The notes: a model not told the origin generated them from the sequence alone. Positions 1-5,452 are shown, numbered from the stretch's first letter. The stretch: 7,120 nucleotides of DNA from an uncultured Nitrososphaerota archaeon (GCA_934869045.1 CAKXAF010000071.1:3013-10132), one strand, 5' to 3'. A program made the numbers and translations.

Positions 1-34
1 GGCTACGTGGGTTCGATTCCCATCACCCGCTCCA
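1..34 (+). tRNA. tRNA-Gly, 3' fragment (cut by window edge)
   Basis: Only the variable loop, T arm and 3' acceptor strand are present, ending in an encoded CCA at 32-34. The T arm has the standard GGTTCGATTCC core, and the acceptor strand CACCCGC with discriminator T matches Firmicute tRNA-Gly (acceptor GCGGGTG). The anticodon lies outside the window. The variable-region sequence resembles the UCC isoacceptor, but that assignment is from memory of the family and cannot be read here. It is the first of six tandem tRNAs. Confidence 0.85.
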
Positions 35-55
35 ATCCGTGTCCGGCGGATGTTT

Positions 56-132
56 GCGCCCATAGCTCAGCTGGATAGAGCAACTGCCTTCTAAGCAGTA
101 GGCCTCAGGTTCGAGTCCTGATGGGCGCGCCA
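56..132 (+). tRNA. tRNA-Arg (anticodon TCT)
   Basis: A complete 77-nt cloverleaf. The acceptor strands GCGCCCA (56-62) and TGGGCGC (122-128) pair fully, followed by discriminator G and encoded CCA (130-132). The anticodon stem ACTGC/GCAGT encloses loop CTTCTAA, giving anticodon TCT, which reads AGA/AGG. The D arm (GCTC/GAGC) and T arm (GGTTCGAGTCC) are standard. It lies 21 nt after tRNA-Gly and 8 nt before tRNA-His, so it is surely co-transcribed. The 21-nt spacer contains a small hairpin, ATCCG (35-39) with CGGAT (47-51). Confidence 0.98.
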
Positions 133-140
133 TTTCATAT

Positions 141-218
141 GGTGGGTATAGCGCAGTTGGTTAGCGCGTCAGATTGTGGCTCTGAAGGCCGTGGGTTCGA
201 ATCCCACTACCCACCCCA
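141..218 (+). tRNA. tRNA-His (anticodon GTG)
   Basis: The anticodon stem TCAGA/TCTGA encloses loop TTGTGGC, giving anticodon GTG. The acceptor strands GTGGGTA (142-148) and TACCCAC (208-214) pair. An extra 5' G (position -1, base 141) opposite discriminator C215 is the identity element specific to tRNA-His; here it is encoded in the DNA, as is usual in bacteria. CCA is encoded at 216-218. Confidence 0.98.
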
Positions 219-227
219 CTTATACAC

Positions 228-303
228 TGGGCTATCGCCAAGTGGTAAGGCACAGGACTTTGACTCCTGCATTCCGATGGTTCGAATCCATCTAGCCCAA
301 CCA
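228..303 (+). tRNA. tRNA-Gln (anticodon TTG)
   Basis: The acceptor strands TGGGCTA (228-234) and TAGCCCA (293-299) pair, with discriminator A and encoded CCA at 301-303. The anticodon stem CAGGA/TCCTG encloses CTTTGAC, giving anticodon TTG, which reads CAA (and CAG by wobble). The weak U1-A72 pair is typical of tRNA-Gln. It is the first of three Gln tRNAs in the same operon. Confidence 0.98.
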
Positions 304-318
304 TCTTTCCAAGCATAT

Positions 319-394
319 TGGGGTGTCGCCAAGCGGTAAGGCAGTAGATTCTGGCTCTACCATTCCGAGGGTTCGAATCCTTCCACCCCAACCA
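319..394 (+). tRNA. tRNA-Gln (anticodon CTG), copy 1
   Basis: The acceptor strands TGGGGTG (319-325) and CACCCCA (384-390) pair, then discriminator A and encoded CCA (392-394). The anticodon stem GTAGA/TCTAC encloses TTCTGGC, giving anticodon CTG, which reads CAG. It is nearly identical to the tRNA at 482-557. The differences are one D-loop base and two base pairs of the anticodon stem, and both pair changes are compensated on the opposite strand. Confidence 0.98.
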
Positions 395-481
395 ACAAAG
401 GGTGCTGATCCGTTTCGCGGTTCAGCGCCCGCCACTTTTGTGGCAGGATGGCGCGGTCTTTTAGCTCTTTTAATTGAATAT
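395..481 (+). other. Structured spacer inside the tRNA operon
   Basis: This 87-nt spacer is far longer than the 8-24 nt gaps elsewhere in the cluster. A long hairpin pairs 400-412 with 418-430 (13 positions, one G-U and one mismatch) around loop TTTCG. A second hairpin pairs GCCAC (431-435) with GTGGC (440-444) around TTTT. An alternative pairing is possible: GCGCC (425-429) with GGCGC (450-454), enclosing the second hairpin and followed by GGTCTTTT and a further T-rich run. The two folds are mutually exclusive because they compete for 425-429. No open reading frame of interest is present. It could be an RNase processing element, an attenuator or a partial terminator. Confidence 0.6.
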
Positions 482-557
482 TGGGGTGTCGCCAAGTGGT
501 AAGGCATCAGATTCTGGCTCTGACATTCCGAGGGTTCGAATCCTTCCACCCCAACCA
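482..557 (+). tRNA. tRNA-Gln (anticodon CTG), copy 2
   Basis: The acceptor strands TGGGGTG (482-488) and CACCCCA (547-553) pair, with discriminator A and CCA at 555-557. The anticodon stem TCAGA/TCTGA encloses TTCTGGC, giving anticodon CTG. It is a near-duplicate of the tRNA at 319-394 and shares the upstream flank ATAT as well, consistent with tandem duplication. It is the last tRNA of the cluster and is followed by a terminator-like hairpin. Confidence 0.98.
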
Positions 558-558
558 T

Positions 559-611
559 AACTGGACACCGGTTTTGATGCAATATGTATCGAAGTGATGT
601 TCAGTTTTTTT
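559..611 (+). terminator. Probable terminator of the tRNA operon
   Basis: AACTGGACA (559-567) pairs with TGTTCAGTT (598-606), nine pairs including one G-U, and the 3' strand runs directly into a T-tract (605-611). The enclosed 30 nt is long for a simple terminator loop but can form a weaker inner helix. Its position just after the last tRNA's CCA fits an operon end. Confidence 0.65.
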
Positions 612-630
612 GTTGTTGTATGACTGTGTG

Positions 631-657
631 CTGTCACAAGATGGCCGACTGTATATT
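631..657 (+). promoter_or_regulatory. Weak candidate promoter for the TfoX-like gene
   Basis: A TATATT box (652-657) has CTGTCA (631-636) upstream with a 15-nt spacer, shorter than the usual 17. It lies after the tRNA terminator and about 36 nt before the next start codon. The match is modest and this A+T-rich stretch would give chance hits. Confidence 0.25.
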
Positions 658-692
658 TAACATGATAAGTTCTGATTTGAAAGGGAACCAAC

Positions 693-1016
693 ATGTCAAC
701 AAGTAAGGACTATTTATATTTTTTAATAGACCAGTTATCATCCCTTGAAGGAATTGCATGCCGTATGATGATGGGGGAGTACTTAATATATTATCGTGAA
801 AAAGTAGTCGCATATATTTGTGAGAACCGGCTTCTTGTTAGACCTGTTCCATCGGCAGTTAAGATGTTGCCAAATGCAGAGTATGATTCAATACGTGAAG
901 GTGGAAGAAAAAAGTTATTGCGAGTTGAGGATGTGGATAATCGTGAATTCCTTACGAATTTAGTGTTAGCGATGTATGATGAACTGCCATGCGCTAAATC
1001 TAAAAATATAGGATAA
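693..1016 (+). CDS. TfoX N-terminal domain family protein
   Basis: This 107-aa protein spans a single TfoX N-terminal domain (PF04993). Visible family features are the MMGEY motif (residues 26-30), the following IYYREKVVAYI strand pair, RLLVRP (46-51), and the C-terminal VDNREFL (81-87) and DELP (96-99) blocks. Its length matches stand-alone TfoX_N proteins, which lack the C-terminal domain of the Haemophilus/Vibrio competence regulator. These short proteins have no firmly established function, so a role in competence should not be assumed. The ATG at 693 is preceded by AAAGGGA at a suitable distance. The gene is clearly more A+T-rich in third positions than the genes from 1200 onward, and it sits directly after a tRNA cluster, which could mean acquisition by transfer (inference). 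It appears monocistronic. Confidence 0.88.
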   Translation: MSTSKDYLYFLIDQLSSLEGIACRMMMGEYLIYYREKVVAYICENRLLVRPVPSAVKMLPNAEYDSIREGGRKKLLRVEDVDNREFLTNLVLAMYDELPCAKSKNIG

Positions 1017-1042
1017 ATTCCGGTTTAACGCTGTAAAGGAGC

Positions 1043-1080
1043 ATCCAAGGCCTTGATTTTTCTCAACCTTTTTTGGATTT
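1043..1080 (+). terminator. Possible terminator after the TfoX-like gene
   Basis: ATCCAAGG (1043-1050) and TTGA (1053-1056) pair with TCAACC (1063-1068) and TTGGAT (1073-1078), giving an imperfect hairpin with small bulges that ends in a short T-run. It begins 27 nt after the stop codon. The stem is interrupted and the T-run is short, so it is only a moderate candidate. Confidence 0.4.
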
Positions 1081-1114
1081 TAGACTGCCGTTCATAACTG
1101 ACAGCTTAAAGCTA

Positions 1115-1143
1115 TAGACTTTTTGGAATTTATATGGTAAAAT
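1115..1143 (+). promoter_or_regulatory. Sigma-A-type promoter for the DUF1622 gene
   Basis: TAGACT (1115-1120) matches four of six bases of the -35 consensus. TAAAAT (1138-1143) matches five of six of the -10 consensus. The spacer is exactly 17 nt. Transcription would start near 1150, about 54 nt before the preferred ATG at 1204. Confidence 0.55.
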
Positions 1144-1203
1144 TAAAATGTTTTATCTTTTTTGAGGCACAGTTGGAGAGGTTCCTGCAGGGGACAGCGG
1201 TTA

Positions 1204-1635
1204 ATGGCCAGCCGGATGGGAAATACTATGGCGGAAACGGGAAGGGATGAGAGGATGGACTGGCTGCATTCTGTTTTAAATATGATTGTGGATTGGGCAA
1301 TCCTGCTTTTCGAATTAATGGGAGTGCTGGTGATCGTTGTGTCCGGCGCGCAGGGGATTTGGGGGTACGTGACCCGAAACCCTTTGACTCGGCTCAACCT
1401 CGCGAAGGGCATGGCAATGGGGCTGGAGTTTAAGCTGGGCAGCGAAATTCTGCGTACAGTGGTTGTGCGGGAATTTACTGAAATTTTTACAGTGGCTGGA
1501 ATTATTCTTCTGCGGGCGGCGCTGACCTTTTTGATCCACTGGGAAATCCGAAACGAGGAGGCGGCCCATTCCGGAGAAGAGGGAGAGGATACCAGCACCA
1601 TCAAAAGCACTTCTCTGTTTTCCAAAAAAAAGTAA
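1204..1635 (+). CDS. DUF1622 family integral membrane protein
   Basis: The protein is 143 aa from this start. It has a hydrophobic helix at about residues 25-50, a conserved middle segment with KGMAMGLEFKLGSEILRT (68-85), a second hydrophobic helix at about 92-113, and a charged tail rich in E, S and K. The LEF-LG-EILRT block between two helices is the hallmark of the DUF1622 membrane family, whose function is unknown. The ATG at 1204 has AGGGGA (1189-1194) nine bases upstream. An ATG at 1255 with AAGGG eight bases upstream gives 126 aa and fits the family's short N-terminus, so it is a serious alternative. A TTG at 1162 in the same frame has no ribosome binding site and lies too near the predicted promoter. 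The gene converges on the minus-strand gene at 1668-2378. Confidence 0.82.
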   Translation: MASRMGNTMAETGRDERMDWLHSVLNMIVDWAILLFELMGVLVIVVSGAQGIWGYVTRNPLTRLNLAKGMAMGLEFKLGSEILRTVVVREFTEIFTVAGIILLRAALTFLIHWEIRNEEAAHSGEEGEDTSTIKSTSLFSKKK

Positions 1636-1670
1636 AAAATGCCTGTCCCAAAATCGGACAGGCATTTTTA
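1635..1670. terminator. Bidirectional intrinsic terminator
   Basis: ATGCCTGTCC (1639-1648) pairs perfectly with GGACAGGCAT (1656-1665) around a 7-nt loop. The stem is flanked by an A-run on the left (1634-1639) and a T-run on the right (1665-1669), so it works as a terminator for transcripts from either side. It overlaps the TAA of the plus-strand gene (1633-1635), and the minus-strand stop codon (1668-1670) lies in its right T-run. Confidence 0.93.
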
Positions 1671-2378
1671 TGTGGAAAGGGGCCGGATAACTCCTATAGG
1701 AGTCTGCTCATGAGACTGGCCCAAAGGATTTTGGCGGAGAACCTCCAGATACAGCGGCAAGTTGGCGTCAGGTTTGGAACTGCCAAGAATCCGGCCGCCT
1801 ATGTCGTTGAGGTCGATGATGAGAACCAGGGGCCCGCCCAGAATCTCAGACAGGCGGCTGGCCGTTTCGTTGGGACGGTCCGGAGCAGGTACTACATAGC
1901 GGTCATAGGGCGGAAGCGTGAACGCGCAGGGGCCATCCACGGCCGAAGCCTTGTAGCCGGCGACATGGTAAAACCATCCCTTCCGACGGAATAGTTTTCC
2001 GGCGGCACCGGCGGCTGAGGCCAGCAGGATGCGGAAAACGCCGCACTCATGCAGTGCGCACTGCATGGTTTCCGGTATTGCAAGCCCAATTCCATAATCT
2101 GTTTTGCGGACGAACCTGCAGAGGAAACGCGCCAGGCGGCCGGGCTTGATGGAATCCAGAGGCTTAGCCTTCCCCTGGGTACAGGCGACCATCTTTTCGC
2201 TGAGGATTAGGATGTCCCCGGCCTGGAGAAGGGGCTTAGCATACCAGAGAACCAGTTTTTCCAGATTGTCCTGCTCAGTAATCAAGTCGGTGGGAATTGC
2301 ATAGCAGGCGAAACGGCGGTTTTGGGCTTGTACATATTCCTCTTTTTCGGGATTGACAATCAGCTGAGGTTCTTTCAT
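1668..2378 (-). CDS. CofE-like F420-0:gamma-glutamyl ligase domain protein
   Basis: The protein is 236 aa and resembles the F420-0:gamma-glutamyl ligase domain (PF01996). In archaea and actinobacteria CofE/FbiB add glutamates to coenzyme F420 using GTP. Visible landmarks are LQAGDILILSEKMVACTQGK (51-70), the HVAGYKASAVDGP segment (138-150) and LIIDLNDIGG (187-196), whose acidic residues occupy the region expected to bind metal. No other F420 biosynthesis gene is in the window, and most Clostridia do not make F420, so the actual substrate is uncertain. The frame continues upstream to 2528, but the ATG at 2378 is chosen because AGAAGGG lies just before it, the predicted promoter is at 2410-2418, and the upstream extension has no resemblance to the family. 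The gene is transcribed alone and ends in the shared terminator. Confidence 0.8.
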   Translation of the reverse strand: MKEPQLIVNPEKEEYVQAQNRRFACYAIPTDLITEQDNLEKLVLWYAKPLLQAGDILILSEKMVACTQGKAKPLDSIKPGRLARFLCRFVRKTDYGIGLAIPETMQCALHECGVFRILLASAAGAAGKLFRRKGWFYHVAGYKASAVDGPCAFTLPPYDRYVVPAPDRPNETASRLSEILGGPLVLIIDLNDIGGRILGSSKPDANLPLYLEVLRQNPLGQSHEQTPIGVIRPLST

Positions 2379-2409
2379 GAAGGCCCTTCTTTCCTGTGAG
2401 ATTGCTATT

Positions 2410-2418
2410 AGTATAGCA
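2410..2418 (-). promoter_or_regulatory. Extended -10 promoter of the CofE-like gene
   Basis: Read on the minus strand, this is TGCTATACT: a TATACT -10 box with the TGn extension. It lies about 32 nt before the ATG at 2378. No good -35 is present at 17 nt, as is common with extended -10 promoters. Confidence 0.55.
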
Positions 2419-2535
2419 CTTTTTCTGCAAAAATTTAGAAAAATAAGGAAACAAATGCTTAAGATTGCCGTAAAAATGAAGGATATTTTGTAAGATTCTT
2501 TCTTTAAGGATACACGCCGGGGATTCAAAATGCAA

Positions 2536-2628
2536 GTAAAGATTCTTTACAGAGCAGTAACAGTTTTCGTTACTGGATACCTTGTATGATACTCTCGGAA
2601 GAATTGCCTAAAAAATTACAGGGTATCC
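2536..2628. repeat. Cluster of three inverted repeats in a divergent intergenic region
   Basis: Three inverted repeats lie in 93 nt. GTAAAGA-T-TCTTTAC (2536-2550) is a perfect 7-bp palindrome. CAGTAAC (2555-2561) and GTTACTG (2569-2575) are perfect arms separated by 7 nt. GGATACC (2575-2581) and GGTATCC (2622-2628) are perfect 7-bp arms separated by 40 nt. The centres of the first two are 22 bp apart, about two helical turns. An imperfect copy of the first motif, GTAAGATTCTTT, occurs at 2490-2501. The remainder of 2379-2698 holds promoters for the flanking divergent genes and no recognisable gene. The repeats could be operators or RNA hairpins; no protein partner is identifiable. Confidence 0.6.
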
Positions 2629-2661
2629 AAGCATTTTTCGTTCCGCACACCGTCGGAAATA

Positions 2662-2670
2662 TGGTATACT
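2662..2670 (+). promoter_or_regulatory. Extended -10 promoter of the HD-domain/M42 operon
   Basis: TGGTATACT is a TATACT -10 box with a TGn extension, 28 nt before the ATG at 2699. The -35 region is poor. It is overlapped by a small inverted repeat, TTCCG (2641-2645) with CGGAA (2654-2658), which could be an operator. Confidence 0.6.
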
Positions 2671-2698
2671 GGAAGAGAACAAAGGAAGGTGCGTTTTT

Positions 2699-3262
2699 AT
2701 GACGAATCAGGAGGAATTCCGCGAGATCTACAACCGGAACGTGACTCGGAAGGGGGCGGACAAGCTGCTCACCTGGCTGGAGCAGGGCGACTTTTTCACC
2801 GCTCCGGCTTCTACACGGTACCATTTGGCAGAGGACGGTGGGCTTTGTGCCCATAGTCTCCACGTTTACAAGCGGCTCAGCGCCCTGATCCAGACGGAAG
2901 GGCTGGAGATTTCGGAAGAGAGCGCGGCGCTCTGCGGCCTGCTCCACGATCTCTGCAAGGCGGGGTTCTACAAAAAGGAAATGCGGAACTCCAAGATTGG
3001 AGGCGTCTGGAAAGAGGTGCCGTATTTCTCCATTGAGGATCAGTTCCCTTATGGCCACGGAGAGAAAAGCGTATTCCTCATCGAGCGGTTTCTCCGACTG
3101 ACCACCGAGGAGGCGCTGGCCATCCGCTGGCACATGGGTGGGTTCGACGACGCGGCCAAGGGCGGCTGTATGGCCATCAGTGCGGCTTATGGACAGTGCC
3201 CACTGGCGGTCTGCCTGCATATTGCAGATTTGGAAGCGACCTACCTGGATGAGACCAAGTAG
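2699..3262 (+). CDS. HD-domain metal-dependent phosphohydrolase
   Basis: The protein is 187 aa, essentially one HD domain. Metal-ligand candidates are H52 (in CAHSLHVY), the H83-D84 doublet in LLHDLCKAG, H120 in YGHGEKS, H145 in IRWHMG and D177 in LHIADLEATY. The complete set in the right order suggests an active enzyme. The extra H120 and H145 recall YhaM-type and other three-or-more-ligand HD hydrolases that act on nucleotides or nucleic acid, but the substrate cannot be told from sequence. There is no membrane segment or signal peptide, so it is cytoplasmic. The ATG has GGAAGG (2684-2689) nine bases upstream. The gene is followed after 16 nt by the M42 peptidase gene, with no terminator between, so the two form an operon. 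Confidence 0.88.
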   Translation: MTNQEEFREIYNRNVTRKGADKLLTWLEQGDFFTAPASTRYHLAEDGGLCAHSLHVYKRLSALIQTEGLEISEESAALCGLLHDLCKAGFYKKEMRNSKIGGVWKEVPYFSIEDQFPYGHGEKSVFLIERFLRLTTEEALAIRWHMGGFDDAAKGGCMAISAAYGQCPLAVCLHIADLEATYLDETK

Positions 3263-3278
3263 AAAGAAGGAAAAGTTG

Positions 3279-4328
3279 ATGGAAGTCACACGTTACCGGG
3301 AAGTACTGTTTTCCGCTGTCCGCACGATTTTTGCGGTAGACAGTCCATCCGGCTATACCCGCAATGTCATCGAGCTGATTCGTTCCATGGCGGATGAGCT
3401 GGGCTTTGCCTTTGAGACCACCCGAAAGGGCTGCGGCGTCATCACAGTGGAGGGCCGGAACAGCGAAAAAACCGTCGGCCTGTCCGCCCATGTGGACACC
3501 CTGGGCGCCATGGTGCGCTCGGTTACCGCAGAGGGCGGGCTGATGTTCACGCCGGTGGGCGGACCGATCCTGCCGACGCTGGACGGGGAGTACTGCAAGG
3601 TCCTCACCCGGGATGGAAGAATCTATACCGGGACGATTTTGAGCCTGAGCCCCGCGGTCCACGTGTTTCCGGACAGCGTGACCCGGACCCGGGACGCGGA
3701 TAATATGGTGGTCCGTATCGACGAGAAGGTCCGTTCTGCCGGGGATGTGAAGAATCTGGGGATTCAGCCGGGGGATTACATCTTTTTCGACCCCAAAACC
3801 GTAATTACGCCCTCTGGATTCCTCAAGTCCCGGTTCATCGACGACAAGGGAAGCGTCGCCTGTCTGATGACGCTGCTCAAGATCATGAAGGAGGAAAAAT
3901 TGACGCCGGCTTACCGGACGAAGATTTTCATCTCGGTCTATGAGGAAGTGGGCCACGGCGCGGCGTACATTCCAGGGGAAATCAGCGAGCTGGTGGCGGT
4001 GGATATGGGCTGCATTGGGCTGGACCTTTCATGCAGCGAATACCAGGTCTCTATCTGCGCCAAGGACTCCGGCGGGCCGTATGATTACGAGCTGACCAGC
4101 AGGCTGGTGAATCTGGCCCGGGAAAACGGCGTGGATTACGCGGTAGACATCTACCCACGCTACGGTTCCGATGTAGGCGCCGCGCTGGGGGCGGGTAACG
4201 ACATTTGCGGCGCGCTGATCGGGCCGGGCGTCCATGCCTCCCATGGGATGGAGCGGACCCATGCGGAGGGTATGGAAAACACCATCCGTCTGGTGGGACT
4301 TTACCTTGGCCTTGAAAAAGCGGAATAG
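3279..4328 (+). CDS. M42 family metallopeptidase (glutamyl aminopeptidase/endoglucanase-like)
   Basis: The protein is 349 aa, the normal length for family M42 (PF05343). These are dinuclear zinc/cobalt aminopeptidases that form large TET-type assemblies and trim short peptides in the cytoplasm. The full active site is visible: H71 and D73 in SAHVDTLG, bridging D188 in FIDDKGS, catalytic E222 and ligand E223 in YEEVGHG, D242 in VAVDMG and H328 in ERTHAEG. Some family members were named endoglucanases or FrvX in the past; peptidase activity is the better-supported role. The frame extends upstream to 3138 inside the HD gene, but the ATG at 3279 is chosen because AAGAAGG (3264-3270) lies eight bases before it and the N-terminus then matches the family. 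It is the second gene of the operon, and its stop codon sits in the loop of the terminator. Confidence 0.94.
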   Translation: MEVTRYREVLFSAVRTIFAVDSPSGYTRNVIELIRSMADELGFAFETTRKGCGVITVEGRNSEKTVGLSAHVDTLGAMVRSVTAEGGLMFTPVGGPILPTLDGEYCKVLTRDGRIYTGTILSLSPAVHVFPDSVTRTRDADNMVVRIDEKVRSAGDVKNLGIQPGDYIFFDPKTVITPSGFLKSRFIDDKGSVACLMTLLKIMKEEKLTPAYRTKIFISVYEEVGHGAAYIPGEISELVAVDMGCIGLDLSCSEYQVSICAKDSGGPYDYELTSRLVNLARENGVDYAVDIYPRYGSDVGAALGAGNDICGALIGPGVHASHGMERTHAEGMENTIRLVGLYLGLEKAE

Positions 4329-4347
4329 AGCCGCTTTCCTATTTTTT
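4317..4347 (+). terminator. Intrinsic terminator after the M42 gene
   Basis: AAAGCGG (4317-4323) pairs with CCGCTTT (4331-4337) around a 7-nt loop, followed after a few bases by TTTTTT (4342-4347). The left arm is the end of the coding sequence, and the TAG stop (4326-4328) lies in the loop. The 4-nt gap before the T-run may lower its efficiency, allowing some read-through into the next gene. Confidence 0.7.
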
Positions 4348-4458
4348 AAGAGGTTTCTTCCGCCTTTTCCCAAAACAATTTTCAGAATCATGCTATCCCG
4401 ATAAAGTCCCGGAAACGGCTCTGTTGGGATGGCAAACAGCAAAGGAGCCGCATCAGCT

Positions 4459-5274
4459 ATGAGCCGAATTCTCGCCGATTATCACATGCACACCCTGTTT
4501 TCTCCGGACGGGCACTGCAGCCCGGAGGAAATGTGCCGCGCTGCCTTGGACAAGGGACTGACGGAGATCGCCGTGACCGATCATTTTGAGTTTTTTACCG
4601 ATGGAATTTTCGAAGACGCTAAGTACCGGGTCGAAACGATTGCGGCCTGTTACCGCGAACTGGATGTCTGCCGGGAAACGTTTGCCGGCAGACTGAAAAT
4701 TCGCAGCGGGATCGAGATCGGACAGCCCCAGACCGCGCCGGACGATGCGGCGAAGGTGATGGCGGCGCTGCCGTTGGATTATGTCATCGGATCCGTTCAT
4801 AAGCTGAAGGATATTGATTTAGGGCTGGTGGATTATCCGGATGAGATCATTCCAGGACGGGTTCGGGAAAATCTTGCGATGCTCTATGAGCTGGCGGATC
4901 GGTATGATTACGACTGTCTGGGGCACCTTGACATTGTCAAGCGATATGCGGCGGTTCATGGAAAGACGATCGATCTGATGGACTACCGGGATGGACTGGA
5001 GCCAGTCCTCCGACGGGCCGTCGAGCGGGGAAAGGGCATCGAGTTAAACACCTCCGGCGCACGGCAGGCGGCAAAGGAAGCGCTGCCCTCTACTGCGGTG
5101 CTGAAGCTTTACCGCTCTTTGGGCGGGGAGATCCTGACGGTGGGTTCTGACGCTCACTACGCCAGAGACGTAGCGGCTGATTTTAATATTGCCCGGGAAA
5201 TGGCGCTGGAGGCCGGGTTCCGGTATCTGGCGGTTTATGAGAAGCGCGTACCGGAATTTTATTCCATCGTCTGA
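4459..5274 (+). CDS. hisJ: Histidinol-phosphatase, PHP (HisJ/HisK) family
   Basis: The protein is 271 aa and is predicted to convert histidinol phosphate to histidinol in histidine biosynthesis. It is a PHP-fold enzyme with a trinuclear metal site. The metal ligands are all present: H9 and H11 in YHMHT, H42 in VTDHFEF, E86 in SGIEIG, H114 in GSVHKL, H156 in GHLD, and D231 and H233 in GSDAHY. The GHLD and SDAHY motifs and the 260-280 aa length fit HisJ-type phosphatases rather than DNA polymerase PHP domains. No other his gene is in the window, which is common for this enzyme in Firmicutes, but a generic PHP phosphoesterase is still possible. The ATG at 4459 has AAAGGAG (4441-4447) upstream and begins close to the first motif. 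An in-frame ATG at 4429 would add 10 residues but has a poor ribosome binding site. No clear promoter was found at 4348-4428. Confidence 0.88.
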   Translation: MSRILADYHMHTLFSPDGHCSPEEMCRAALDKGLTEIAVTDHFEFFTDGIFEDAKYRVETIAACYRELDVCRETFAGRLKIRSGIEIGQPQTAPDDAAKVMAALPLDYVIGSVHKLKDIDLGLVDYPDEIIPGRVRENLAMLYELADRYDYDCLGHLDIVKRYAAVHGKTIDLMDYRDGLEPVLRRAVERGKGIELNTSGARQAAKEALPSTAVLKLYRSLGGEILTVGSDAHYARDVAADFNIAREMALEAGFRYLAVYEKRVPEFYSIV

Positions 5275-5452
5275 CATCAAATAGGGTATGCTGTGAGAAC
5301 GAAAAAACGCCGTGTGCTGTAAAGGAAATTGGATTGCCGTGCCAGCTTTTTCATGCCGGTTTCCAGCGTTTGTGAAGTGGTTTCGGCTTGGAAATAAACA
5401 CGCAGAAGCGCTGCTTTCAGGGGGACGAACGCTTTTGCGTTGGGAGCTTCGG

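Noticed and set aside
121..339. Plus-strand 72-aa open frame
   Set aside because: It runs through three tRNA genes and has no ribosome binding site.
161..694. Minus-strand open frames across the tRNA cluster with GFEPSECQSQ-like peptides
   Set aside because: These are the well-known spurious translations of antisense tRNA sequence; the region is fully explained by tRNAs.
1143..1665. Minus-strand frames opposite the DUF1622 gene
   Set aside because: They are shadows of a gene with clear membrane helices, promoter and family motif; the antisense products show no recognisable domain.
2379..2528. N-terminal extension of the CofE-like protein containing a hydrophobic segment
   Set aside because: It would lie upstream of the predicted promoter and does not match the family; the ATG at 2378 has a good ribosome binding site.
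3138..3278. N-terminal extension of the M42 peptidase
   Set aside because: It overlaps the HD gene in another frame and has an arginine- and tryptophan-rich shadow composition; the ATG at 3279 is well supported.
3177..3956. Minus-strand 259-aa open frame
   Set aside because: It is a long shadow of the G+C-rich M42 gene, whose active-site residues are all accounted for on the plus strand.
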